A stretch of 56,426 nt of DNA, taken from a virus. The stretch is taken from IMG/VR virus record IMGVR_UViG_3300020408_000007, positions 1 to 56,426 of that record. One strand, written 5' to 3'. The translations under genes were made by a program, and so were the position numbers. Below the pieces are notes generated by a model. It did no database searches. It was given only the letters and a program-made list of their open reading frames with translations, and was not told the origin of the DNA. This document shows, in pieces, positions 31,276 through 38,836 of the stretch (positions within the stretch are counted from its first letter, which is position 1; each line of letters begins with the position of its first letter).

Positions 31276-31662
31276 TCAGCCAACTTTTTTAGAGTCGACA
31301 TTCACCCAATGCTGGTAACTCTTGTTAAGAGAATTAAACCAGTAGTCCATAAACTCCTCATGAGTGAGGTTTTTGTCTTTGGACTTTTTCATTGTGGTGG
31401 ACGTCAGCTTAAAAAAGCCGATTGGCACAATGGTGTTTGCCGTTTCGGACATCCATGAGAGGCCACCGTTATCATTAACTTCGGTGGTTTCATACGGCGC
31501 ATACCACACTTGAACAAAGTGAGGGTACGGCCCGTTTCGATCCGCTGCTTGACGAGCAGCCGAAACTGGATCTTTATCACAGGCCCACGTTCCACGATAA
31601 CCCGCAGTTGATGCAAAGAAAGTGTAGCCGTTAGGCAGAACATAATCAGAAGTGTCGGACAT
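31276..31662 (-). CDS. Early hypothetical protein
   Basis: 128 aa: SDYVLPNGYTFFASTAGYRG, DPVSAARQAADRNGPYPHFV and LTHEEFMDYWFNSLNKSYQH. Mixed alpha/beta, soluble. Preceded by a strong promoter and a 5' hairpin next to the ribosome binding site (GAAAGGG). No family recognised. Confidence 0.65.
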   Translation of the reverse strand: MSDTSDYVLPNGYTFFASTAGYRGTWACDKDPVSAARQAADRNGPYPHFVQVWYAPYETTEVNDNGGLSWMSETANTIVPIGFFKLTSTTMKKSKDKNLTHEEFMDYWFNSLNKSYQHWVNVDSKKVG

Positions 31663-31676
31663 GACAATCCCTTTCT

Positions 31677-31693
31677 CCGGAGAAGCTCTCCGG
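31677..31693 (-). promoter_or_regulatory. 5' leader hairpin beside the ribosome binding site
   Basis: Minus strand CCGGAGA-GCT-TCTCCGG, a perfect 7-bp stem with 3-nt loop, immediately before GAAAGGG of the 31276-31662 gene. It may protect the transcript end or modulate translation. Confidence 0.6.
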
Positions 31694-31730
31694 TGCTGGT
31701 TAGTTATTCACAATGTCAAACATCAGCTAT

Positions 31731-31759
31731 AGTATACAACTTATCCCATACAATGTCAA
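31731..31759 (-). promoter_or_regulatory. Strong early promoter, leftward
   Basis: Minus strand TTGACA (31759-31754), 17 nt, TATACT (31736-31731). The start of the spacer, TTGTATGGG, is shared with the divergent promoter at 31840, hinting at a common operator. Confidence 0.85.
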
Positions 31760-31839
31760 GTAAAAAATTTTTAAAAAACTAATCATTTCAACACTGTCAA
31801 AAAATTGACACGTCAAAAAATTGGCGTCAAATTATTGAC

Positions 31840-31868
31840 TTGACAATGTATGGGCGTTGTGGTATACT
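31840..31868 (+). promoter_or_regulatory. Strong early promoter, rightward
   Basis: TTGACA (31840-31845), 17 nt beginning ATGTATGGG, TATACT (31863-31868). Between the two divergent promoters (31770-31840) are several extra TGTCAA/TTGACA half-sites, possible repressor targets. Confidence 0.87.
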
Positions 31869-31945
31869 GTACAATGGAGAATTTTTTAAAATTTCTTCAC
31901 GCTATTTGACATCGTAAATATCAATCAACAGCAAAGGAGATCCAT

Positions 31946-32542
31946 GTGACTTGCCTTATGATAGAGCCTGTGTCCAATATGACAGCTAACCATGCTGTTT
32001 GTAATTGGCACAGACACAACGACCCGTTGCCTGACTTACACCTGTCGTTTTGTTATGGTCTGTATGAGTATAACAGATTGGCTGGAGCTGGCATCGGCTG
32101 CAAGACATTGTTAGGTGTTGCTATGGTAGGTAATCCTTGTGGTAGACCAACGGGCCCGGACCGCAAGCTTATCCTTGAAATTAGAAGGGTATGTTTTAAG
32201 CCTGGGGTCAAGTTCCATCAATTGCGTCGTTATTATACAGACAAAATTTTTAAAGATGAAATGTCTAAAAGAGTTATGCCTGTACTGGTTCGCAACTTAG
32301 ACGGGACGCAGCCGTTTGCTCAAGGTAATGCCATCAATGCTTACACTGTGCCAAGCTTCTTTCTTCGCGTCGCAGAGTTTTATGTAAAACAAAAATTTAC
32401 AAATATCAAAAAACTGTGGACGTACATACAGGAGACAGAGGACGGCAGATATATCAGTGAAGCTGGCTATCACATAGACCATTATGTGAAGAGCCGTGGG
32501 CCGCGACACGTCGCAAAGTTACGGTTTGCTAAAGAACTTTAA
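31946..32542 (+). CDS. XF1762-type acetyltransferase-like protein (Mom-like)
   Basis: 198 aa from GTG 31946 with AAGGAG 6 nt upstream (the ATG at 31944 is followed by TGA). The string HRHNDPLPDLHLSFCYGLYE, then LLGVAMVGNPCGR (residues 55-67), LEIRRVCF, and a C-terminal WTYIQETEDGRYISEAGYHI matches the XF1762 family, GNAT-fold proteins related to phage Mom. A ~30-residue insertion separates the RVC and C-terminal parts. Mom-type enzymes modify adenine to hide DNA from restriction; substrate here unknown. Strong early promoter, own terminator. Confidence 0.7.
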   Translation: MTCLMIEPVSNMTANHAVCNWHRHNDPLPDLHLSFCYGLYEYNRLAGAGIGCKTLLGVAMVGNPCGRPTGPDRKLILEIRRVCFKPGVKFHQLRRYYTDKIFKDEMSKRVMPVLVRNLDGTQPFAQGNAINAYTVPSFFLRVAEFYVKQKFTNIKKLWTYIQETEDGRYISEAGYHIDHYVKSRGPRHVAKLRFAKEL

Positions 32543-32547
32543 AAAAG

Positions 32548-32584
32548 AACGACGGGCGATTTATATTTCACCCGTCGTTTTTTA
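32548..32584 (+). terminator. Terminator after the XF1762-like gene, likely bidirectional
   Basis: AACGACGGG (32548-32556), 14-nt loop, CCCGTCGTT (32571-32579), then TTTTTT. AAAAAAG on the left side gives a U tract for leftward transcripts as well, fitting the convergent genes on either side. Confidence 0.88.
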
Positions 32585-32614
32585 TTTCTCAAACGCGACC
32601 AGTCGAAGCGTCGT

Positions 32615-32887
32615 TTAGTGGACCGTGTCATCTGGTAGTTCTGCTGCTTTACGTGCAAAGCTGTCTGCGACTGCTATCATTTCGGACACGGTTTCAGGAT
32701 CAGCGCAGCTTCGATAAGCACATTCGATAATCACTGTAAGCAGCCCGACCATGACCAAGGGCTCGTGTTGTGCGTCTCCTGCCTTTGTAGCTTTAGAAAT
32801 TTCTTCAAGAGCATCGACACCCATGTGATACCCGTGTTCGAAGTCTTTACTGTCACTATTGACTATGAGGCGCACTAATTCGGTCAT
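32615..32887 (-). CDS. Early hypothetical protein
   Basis: 90 aa, helical: FEHGYHMGVDALEEISKATK and TVIIECAYRSCADPETVSEM. Overlaps the next gene by 4 nt (ATGA). Acidic and soluble; no recognised family. Confidence 0.55.
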   Translation of the reverse strand: MTELVRLIVNSDSKDFEHGYHMGVDALEEISKATKAGDAQHEPLVMVGLLTVIIECAYRSCADPETVSEMIAVADSFARKAAELPDDTVH

Positions 32888-33090
32888 CCCTGCAATATCC
32901 TGTTCCAGTGTTTATTTATAACAGAAACTTCTTGATGCGCTTCACGAGAGTAACCACGGTCACGCAGCAAATTTTGATTATGCAGGTTAACTACCTTTTG
33001 AATGGCTTCCATCGACTCATGCCACTGAGGACGTAGGCCCTCCACATAGCCAGCTTTATTCACCATATCTTTTACGGTTTCATCATCCAT
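32884..33090 (-). CDS. Small early hypothetical protein
   Basis: 68 aa: MDDETVKDMVNKAGYVEGLR then ESMEAIQKVVNLHNQNLLRD. Two or three helices, no motif recognised. Middle gene of the 33.4-32.6 kb leftward unit. Confidence 0.55.
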   Translation of the reverse strand: MDDETVKDMVNKAGYVEGLRPQWHESMEAIQKVVNLHNQNLLRDRGYSREAHQEVSVINKHWNRILQG

Positions 33091-33102
33091 ATGCTTATCT
33101 TC

Positions 33103-33384
33103 CTATTTTTGGGACTTTTGATCAATTAGTATTATTTTGTGAGTCAAATCACCAAACAGGTCATCAAGCTTTGCAACTGCAGTCATATCCTGATATTTGA
33201 TATCTTCTCTATTCAAATAACGCAGATGCAAAGTAGTCAACAAATTCCTGGTGTTTCGCAAAACGGTTAAATCATCTTCAGTAAAAACTACGCCTTGTGG
33301 GCGGTCTGCCTGTTTAATTACTTCGCCCGCAACTTTAAGCTCGACTTTACGCGGGCGACCAACTTTCTTTTTATCTTCTGTCAT
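33103..33384 (-). CDS. Early hypothetical protein with AT-hook-like start
   Basis: 93 aa from ATG 33384, 6-7 nt after AAGGAG. N-terminal KKKVGRPRKVELKVAGEV contains GRPRK, an AT-hook-like minor-groove binding core. The rest is helical (TVLRNTRNLLTTLHLRYLNR). May bind DNA. First gene behind the 33419-33448 promoter. Confidence 0.6.
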   Translation of the reverse strand: MTEDKKKVGRPRKVELKVAGEVIKQADRPQGVVFTEDDLTVLRNTRNLLTTLHLRYLNREDIKYQDMTAVAKLDDLFGDLTHKIILIDQKSQK

Positions 33385-33394
33385 TCTGTTCTCC

Positions 33395-33423
33395 TTGACA
33401 ACCATTGAATAGGTCACTAGTAT
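33395..33423 (+). promoter_or_regulatory. Rightward promoter for the methyltransferase unit
   Basis: TTGACA (33395-33400), 17 nt, TAGTAT (33418-33423). It overlaps the leftward promoter at 33419-33448, so the two may compete for RNA polymerase. Confidence 0.65.
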
Positions 33424-33448
33424 ATAAGAGTTATTTTATATAAGTCAA
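33419..33448 (-). promoter_or_regulatory. Leftward promoter, overlapping a divergent one
   Basis: Minus strand TTGACT (33448-33443), 18 nt, TATACT (33424-33419). The -10 boxes of both directions share bases. Confidence 0.65.
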
Positions 33449-33460
33449 GAGGAGTTTTAT

Positions 33461-33676
33461 ATGAACGCCGCAGACATGAGCGTAGAAGAATTTAAAAGAC
33501 ATCTGGCGGACATGCGCGACAGGCTTTTCTATTATAAAAACTATAATAAAGAGACGGGCTCGAAGCGTGATGACCCAAAGAGCAAACGCACTTACCTGAC
33601 TCAGAAGCGTGGGCAGGGGTTAGCGAGCGGTTCGCTAAAGCGTCGCAAGCCTATGCGTCATCAGCGTCCATACTAG
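33461..33676 (+). CDS. Small basic protein upstream of methyltransferase
   Basis: 71 aa, ATG after AAGAGGAG. MSVEEFKRHLADMRDRLFYY then a very basic tail SLKRRKPMRHQRPY. A helix followed by a disordered cationic tail suggests nucleic-acid binding. Its TAG shares a base with the GTG start of the next gene. Confidence 0.6.
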   Translation: MNAADMSVEEFKRHLADMRDRLFYYKNYNKETGSKRDDPKSKRTYLTQKRGQGLASGSLKRRKPMRHQRPY

Positions 33677-34365
33677 TGCGGTTAATATGTAGATATGTTT
33701 GTGTCGATGATCCCGTGCCGGAAGGCTGGACGTTACACAAACTATATGGTCATCATGGTGCAAATGGATATGGAGTAATTACAATGGCTGACAACAGAGA
33801 AAAGGATGATTTCTATCCAACGCCTCCTGAAGCCACAAAGGCTATGATGGCCCGTTGTCCGTGGTTAAAGTTGCCTGAAGAGGGGAACAAGTATGCCATA
33901 TGGGAGCCCGCGTGTGGCGAAGGTCATATGTCAGAAGTTTTTAAAGAAGCAGGGTTAAGCACATACAGCACGGATCTCGTGGACCGTGGTTATGGTGACG
34001 CTCACGGTGTAGATTTTTTAATGGAGCAGAAGAGCTTTGCTCCGTGGATAATTACAAACCCTCCGTATAAGCTTGCCAATGAGTTTGTAAAACATGCGTA
34101 CAAACTCCAGGTTGAGAACAAGCAGGGCGAAGGGTTTATATTTTTGTTGCGACTAGCATTTTTAGAGGGACAAAAACGGTATACAGAAATTTTTAAAGAT
34201 ATGCCGCCCAGTAAAGTGCTAGTGCATACAAAGAGGCTGACCTTGATTCGGGGCGACCACGAAGAAGCGTGGTATGGTTCGGGCAAGACAGCTATGGCGT
34301 GGTTTGTCTGGGAGATAGACCCATTTACGAAAGAAGGGGCTCAGCCCCGCATTCAATGGTTATAA
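33676..34365 (+). CDS. DNA adenine methyltransferase-like protein
   Basis: 229 aa from GTG 33676 (193 aa if the ATG at 33784, with GGAG 8 nt upstream, is used). WEPACGEGHMSEVF (residues 76-89) is a SAM-binding motif I and IITNPPYKLANEFV (NPPY 128-131) the catalytic motif IV of N6-adenine/N4-cytosine methyltransferases. The N-terminal GWTLHKLYGHHGANGYGVI resembles a short independent phage module, here fused. Likely anti-restriction or epigenetic DNA marking; recognition site unknown. Confidence 0.75.
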   Translation: MRLICRYVCVDDPVPEGWTLHKLYGHHGANGYGVITMADNREKDDFYPTPPEATKAMMARCPWLKLPEEGNKYAIWEPACGEGHMSEVFKEAGLSTYSTDLVDRGYGDAHGVDFLMEQKSFAPWIITNPPYKLANEFVKHAYKLQVENKQGEGFIFLLRLAFLEGQKRYTEIFKDMPPSKVLVHTKRLTLIRGDHEEAWYGSGKTAMAWFVWEIDPFTKEGAQPRIQWL

Positions 34366-34375
34366 GGAGACCAAC

Positions 34376-34546
34376 ATGTTGCATAAGTTTTTAAAATTGT
34401 TTTTCCCATGCTTTGCGAAGTCAGAAAAGCTTGAGCCGTTTAAACATCCGCAAGAGGAGGGGGTTCAAGATATGTTGAATAAAGCGAGGGAGAAGAAAAT
34501 GAAAGCCGCACCTAAAAAGCGGGGCAGGCCAAAGAAGAAGAAATAG
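34376..34546 (+). CDS. Small basic protein with RGRP tail (56 aa)
   Basis: ATG at 34376 after AAGGAGA; stop TAG at 34544-34546 merges with the terminator stem. MLHKFLKLFFPCFAKSEKLE is amphipathic, and KKRGRPKKKK at the end is an AT-hook-like basic tail. Last gene of the rightward methyltransferase unit. Confidence 0.68.
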   Translation: MLHKFLKLFFPCFAKSEKLEPFKHPQEEGVQDMLNKAREKKMKAAPKKRGRPKKKK

Positions 34547-34594
34547 GGCAGAGATATTTGGGATCGGCTGGTTAAAACTTTCTCTGCCCCTTTT
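34546..34594 (+). terminator. Intrinsic terminator of the methyltransferase unit
   Basis: GGGCAGAGA (34546-34554) pairs with TCTCTGCCC (34581-34589), 9 bp with a 26-nt loop, followed by CTTTTG. Confidence 0.75.
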
Positions 34595-34620
34595 GTATAC
34601 GAACTTTTTAAAAGAGCAGC

Positions 34621-34857
34621 TTAACTGGTTGCTCTTTTTTCTTGTTCCATATAGGGATTGTCGTCCTGCATAAGCAAAGAAGCCGTAACGCCAAGGTTAT
34701 ATAACGCTTCCTGCATTGGATTGTCGGAGGCTTTGCCCCGCTCAGATAGAAAAACCTCGATAGGTTGGCCTGTCTTTGGATGATAACTTACAGTTACAGA
34801 CAGCCCCATGCCAACTTCCTTCGTTACACAAGGTCTTCGGGTAGGTAAATCCAACAT
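34621..34857 (-). CDS. TSCPD-like small protein
   Basis: 78 aa. VTVSYHPKTGQPIEVFLSER with a C-terminal helix EALYNLGVTASLLMQD matches the fold of the TSCPD domain, found at the end of some ribonucleotide reductases and as free phage proteins. No other reductase gene is present, so the link to nucleotide metabolism is weak. Confidence 0.55.
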   Translation of the reverse strand: MLDLPTRRPCVTKEVGMGLSVTVSYHPKTGQPIEVFLSERGKASDNPMQEALYNLGVTASLLMQDDNPYMEQEKRATS

Positions 34858-34919
34858 ATTTCACTCCTCATTTGTTTGATTCTATCAGTCTATAGAGAAG
34901 GTAAAGTTGAATCTAGATA

Positions 34920-35081
34920 TTAATCTGTCTCTTTTATCTCATATCCTTCAGTTCGGCAAAACACGTCGAACATGACGCGAAGCTGACCGGATATACTTCG
35001 GTTTTCTAATTCTGCGATCTTCTTAATGCCTTTGTATACTTTGATAGGCACTAACACTGATTTCCATTTCGACGTATCCAT
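34920..35081 (-). CDS. Ribbon-helix-helix DNA-binding protein
   Basis: 53 aa from ATG 35081, with GGAGAAGGG upstream. WKSVLVPIKVYKGIKKIAEL then ENRSISGQLRVMFDVFCRTE is a ribbon-helix-helix (Arc/CopG-like) repressor fold. Placed right after the polymerase, it may be the regulator acting on the operator repeats. Confidence 0.7.
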   Translation of the reverse strand: MDTSKWKSVLVPIKVYKGIKKIAELENRSISGQLRVMFDVFCRTEGYEIKETD

Positions 35082-35194
35082 AAGACCCTTCTCCATAATT
35101 CCCTGGCAAGGACAGGGCCTCAAATGAGGGTTGGATCCCTGCCCTTACCTGTGAGATAATATAAGACATTATACTAGAAATAGCAAGAGAAAAC

Positions 35195-37090
35195 CTACAT
35201 ACTCTCGCCCCAGTTGTCTCCTATCTCAATATCTGTTTTCATTGGCACTTCTAGCTCTATTGCATCGCACATAATCTCTGCTATATTTTTAGCGGCCTGT
35301 TCATTTTCTATGCTGAAAGCGAGCTCGTCGTGCACCTGCAACAACGGCAGGCATCCCTCTTTGTACAAGTTTACCATTGCTTTCTTTGTCATGTCCGCAG
35401 CCGACGCCTGTATTAAACGGTTTAAAGCTTTGTATGCCTTGGACCGTTGCAGGGGGACCGTGGGCCCGTAATGTGCGCGGGCCTCATCATACTTCATGGC
35501 CTTGTGCATACCAAACTTGGTAGGCTCAAAGTCTGGGAACCTACACTTGCGGCCCAACAGAGACCGGATAGAGCCCTCTTCGTTACCGTTCTGGACACGG
35601 TCTTGCACAACCTTCATAAGCTTTTTAACAAACGGCACTCGCTGATCATACTGCCGTGTCAACTCTTTTGCCTCTTCCCCTGACAGGTCCAACTGGTCCC
35701 CTAGCTTGCCAACACCCATGCCGTACATCATGCCTAAGTTTATAACTTTTGCCTGCTTGCGCGGTATGTCTGCCATGTCCGCGACCATCGTATGAAAGTC
35801 CATGTCTGGGTTGTTCTTGTAGCCGTCAACAAATTCGTCAACTTTGGGCATAGGCTTGCCTGTGCGCTTTTGGTACAAAGCTGCAAAGTGTACAAGAATG
35901 CGAGGCTCTTGCTGTGAGTAATCTATGGACGCCCACTTTTCTTCCTCATTTGGTACAAAAACGGACCTAATTAAAGGCCCCAGTTTTGGATGGCGAGCGG
36001 GGATCTGTTGAAGGTTGGGGTTATTCATAGAAATTCGTCCCGAAACGGTCCCACCGTCGTCAGATCTAATTTGGTTTATGTGCCCGTGCACTCTGCCGTC
36101 ACGACCTATGTGCTTCTGCAGCCCGTCAATGAACGTGCCTTTACTTTTATTAAATTCTCTTGCCAACAGGATCTGCTTCGGCAAGGGGTGTTTGTGCGTA
36201 TTAAGGAAGCTTTTAGTAAACGACGGGGCGTCCTTTGTCGTCCTGGGGTAGTCAAGCTCCAACTTATCAAACGCCTTTGCGATAGAAGCTGCGGCCCATA
36301 TCTCCACGTCAAAGCCTACGAGCTTGTGCAGCTCCTCTCGCGCTTTCTTCTCTTCTGACAGCATAAACTGGGTTGCCCGTTCCATTGCATCTTGGTCCAC
36401 CCGTATGCCCTGCATGGTCATGTCAACAAGACAGGGCAGCAGGTCTCGTTCAAGCTCGTGAACCGTGGTCAGTTCTTCGCGTTCTATCTGAACTTTAAAA
36501 TATTTCCACAGCTCCAGTGTAAGCACCGCATCCTGCTCTGCATATTCACCTACAAAGTTGGCAGGCATGCGCCACATTTCGCCCTTGGGGTCAAAGCCAA
36601 ATTCTTTCGCAGCCTCGACCAAGGCACGTTCTGATTTGGTTTTGTTTATATGGTCATACGCAACAGCGTTCAGACTGTAACTGAAACGGTTCTCATCCAG
36701 CAGCGCAGCCACCACCATTGTGTCTATGATGTTGCCCTTAACTTCAAAGCCGCTTGCTTTCAGCCAACCAAGGTCATATTGAGCGTTGTGCATGACCTTA
36801 TCAGCAGGGCAGGCAAGCACCTTTTTCATATAGTTTCCAACGATTCGCTCGTCTAAGTTGCCCCCACCTTCGTGTTTTATAGGCAGATAGCCCTGCCAGC
36901 CGTCTACTGCCAGTGCAAAACCGACAACATAACCGTCCCTGCGGGGCCAGCCTGGGCCAAGCGTTTTGATGTTTGGGTCACATGTTTCAAGGTCAATAGC
37001 TATTTCTTTTGCGTCTGTCAGGTCTGGCAGCTCAAAGGGCGGAGCCCACTCAAAACTTTTTAATGGAGACATAAACTCAATTTCATTCAT
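35195..37090 (-). CDS. Family A DNA polymerase
   Basis: 631 aa. 3'-5' exonuclease: AIDLET (Asp33, Glu35), HNAQYDL (Asp106), EYAEQD (Asp187). Polymerase: motif A ASIDYSQQEPR (Asp390), motif B RKQAKVINLGMMYG (444-457), motif C LLQVHDELA (Asp588). The residue equal to E. coli Pol I Phe762 is Leu452. No 5' nuclease domain. It replicates the phage genome with the adjacent helicase and primase. Leu at this site has been linked to slower, possibly non-lytic virioplankton replication. Confidence 0.95.
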   Translation of the reverse strand: MNEIEFMSPLKSFEWAPPFELPDLTDAKEIAIDLETCDPNIKTLGPGWPRRDGYVVGFALAVDGWQGYLPIKHEGGGNLDERIVGNYMKKVLACPADKVMHNAQYDLGWLKASGFEVKGNIIDTMVVAALLDENRFSYSLNAVAYDHINKTKSERALVEAAKEFGFDPKGEMWRMPANFVGEYAEQDAVLTLELWKYFKVQIEREELTTVHELERDLLPCLVDMTMQGIRVDQDAMERATQFMLSEEKKAREELHKLVGFDVEIWAAASIAKAFDKLELDYPRTTKDAPSFTKSFLNTHKHPLPKQILLAREFNKSKGTFIDGLQKHIGRDGRVHGHINQIRSDDGGTVSGRISMNNPNLQQIPARHPKLGPLIRSVFVPNEEEKWASIDYSQQEPRILVHFAALYQKRTGKPMPKVDEFVDGYKNNPDMDFHTMVADMADIPRKQAKVINLGMMYGMGVGKLGDQLDLSGEEAKELTRQYDQRVPFVKKLMKVVQDRVQNGNEEGSIRSLLGRKCRFPDFEPTKFGMHKAMKYDEARAHYGPTVPLQRSKAYKALNRLIQASAADMTKKAMVNLYKEGCLPLLQVHDELAFSIENEQAAKNIAEIMCDAIELEVPMKTDIEIGDNWGESM

Positions 37091-37307
37091 TAGTCTCTCC
37101 TATTTCATATTGTAAACGTGCTAAATAAAACTGCGCTTTAGCAAGGTCCTCAGCAGGATTGCTCTTGTGCTCATACCGCCATATGTATTTGATTATCGCA
37201 CCCTGCAGGTAGTATTTGTAGCCCGGACCCAAAGCCGCTTTGATTGCATCAAGGCATTCTACCTTGCCAAGCGTGTAATGCTTGGGGCTGTTAACCATGT
37301 CGCTCAT
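37083..37307 (-). CDS. DUF3310 protein
   Basis: 74 aa. NSPKHYTLGKVECLDAIKAA, then GAIIKYIWRYEHKSNPAEDL, AKAQFYLARLQYE is DUF3310, a small phage family next to replication genes, sometimes labelled nucleotide kinase. It overlaps the polymerase start by 8 nt and the helicase stop by 4 nt, so these are co-translated. Confidence 0.85.
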   Translation of the reverse strand: MSDMVNSPKHYTLGKVECLDAIKAALGPGYKYYLQGAIIKYIWRYEHKSNPAEDLAKAQFYLARLQYEIGETNE

Positions 37308-38836
37308 ATCTGATAGCTCCTTATGCCGTCCATAGGTGAAACGATAAACAGGTTTTGCTTTGACCGTGTCACGCCTACATAAAACAATCGGTGCAGATCA
37401 TCTAACATCCGGCGACCTTCGCGTGTGTCTGAAGATATGGATTGATCAGAGGCATTTGATATGTCTGTGTACAGGACAACATTGGTAGCCTCACCGCCTT
37501 TTGTGCCGTGTATAGTAGAGACCTTGATCCGTGGTGCGCGGTTTAAGTCCTCTCCTCTACGAAGCAGCGCAGCTATATAGGTTTTGTTGTCTTCGGATAT
37601 CTTGTCCATAGCCACGTCCCACGTCATGTCTTTGGTTGCAAGCAGCCCCATGTTTTCCTGCAAGCTTGCCAGCGTGAACATATCGTCAGCCTGTGTGTTA
37701 GGTAAATTTTTAAAACCTCGCTTTATGCGGGTGATGGATTTCATAAAGTAGTACAGGTCTTTCACAGCATTAGCAGTGACTTCTTCGCCTTTGACGAGGG
37801 ACTTCCAAGTATCCAAGGCAATAGCCAACTTCAAACTAATGCTTCTGTAGCCCCTGTTTTCGAAGTAAAAACCGTGTTGTTTCAACGATTCGCACACCTC
37901 GTTGAGCATATAGTTGCACTGAGCCATGATCATCCAATCGCCTTTTTTAAATTTTTCTATGTCAGGCTCAAATATGTGATGGACAGTGCCGTCCTCTGGC
38001 TTTGGGTTGTAGTGCTTTGGACGACGGATAGTAATGCGATTGGCTATCCGCTGCGCTACCTTATGCACTGTGCGGGGCACACGATAGGACTGTGAAAGAA
38101 CCTCTGACCCTTCTTCTACATTTAAAAAATGCTCAACGTCAGCCCCAGCCCAACGATAAATAGCTTGGTCATCATCGCCTGCTGCATACATACGTCTAGA
38201 TTTTTCGTTGAGAACGTGGGCTATCTCCCACTGCAGGGGTGATAAATCCTGCGCTTCATCAAGAAAGGTAACGTCAAAACGTGGGCAGACCCGTGAGCCG
38301 TTTTGAGAGAACCATTCTAATATGTCAGTGTAGTCATACAGGCGGTTTGCTCTCTTATACTTGCGATAACACTCATCTATGTATTTTACCGTCGTGAGCG
38401 GTTCCTCGATGCCGCTATGCCTATATGTCTCATCAATTACCTCTTTCTTGAGCCGTGAGAGCTGTATAAGCTGCATGATGGGGTTATCCCTAGCTGCCGC
38501 ACCTATATCGTCATCTTCGCTCCCTGACGAGGCTCTGAGGTTGAATCCAATTGTATTGCCTAACTCAACCAGATGTTCTGATGCCAAGAGCTGGTCTCGT
38601 TTGATGTCGGACAGATTGTAACAGAAGCTGTGCAGGGTGCGAAAAAAGTATAAATCGTGCTCTGTATCCAGATTAAACCGTGATGCTGCACGTTCTTTTG
38701 CCTCCCGCGCGGCCTTACGAGTAAAAGCAAGGAAAGCTATTTGCCCTGGAGGTGTGCCCTTTTCTATGGATTTTTCAACCATATCAAGGAGCGTAGTTGT
38801 TTTGCCTGTACCTGGCGGGCCATATATCACAAACAT
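37304..38836 (-). CDS. UvrD-like SF1A helicase
   Basis: 510 aa. Motif I GPPGTGKTTT (residues 6-15), Ia FLAFTRKAAREAKERA, II FLDEAQDLSPLQWEI, III AAGDDDQAIYRWAGA, IV LSQSYRVPRTVHK, V VSTIHGTKGGEATNVVLY, VI RLFYVGVTRSKQ. It is a compact UvrD/Rep-family 3'-5' translocase and the likely replicative or repair helicase. No DnaB-type helicase is seen. Confidence 0.93.
   Translation of the reverse strand: MFVIYGPPGTGKTTTLLDMVEKSIEKGTPPGQIAFLAFTRKAAREAKERAASRFNLDTEHDLYFFRTLHSFCYNLSDIKRDQLLASEHLVELGNTIGFNLRASSGSEDDDIGAAARDNPIMQLIQLSRLKKEVIDETYRHSGIEEPLTTVKYIDECYRKYKRANRLYDYTDILEWFSQNGSRVCPRFDVTFLDEAQDLSPLQWEIAHVLNEKSRRMYAAGDDDQAIYRWAGADVEHFLNVEEGSEVLSQSYRVPRTVHKVAQRIANRITIRRPKHYNPKPEDGTVHHIFEPDIEKFKKGDWMIMAQCNYMLNEVCESLKQHGFYFENRGYRSISLKLAIALDTWKSLVKGEEVTANAVKDLYYFMKSITRIKRGFKNLPNTQADDMFTLASLQENMGLLATKDMTWDVAMDKISEDNKTYIAALLRRGEDLNRAPRIKVSTIHGTKGGEATNVVLYTDISNASDQSISSDTREGRRMLDDLHRLFYVGVTRSKQNLFIVSPMDGIRSYQI

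Noticed and set aside
31213-31314. 33-codon plus-strand frame after the duplicated leader
   Set aside because: Contains a Phe homopolymer, overlaps the end of a real minus-strand gene and shows no family; treated as a relic at most.
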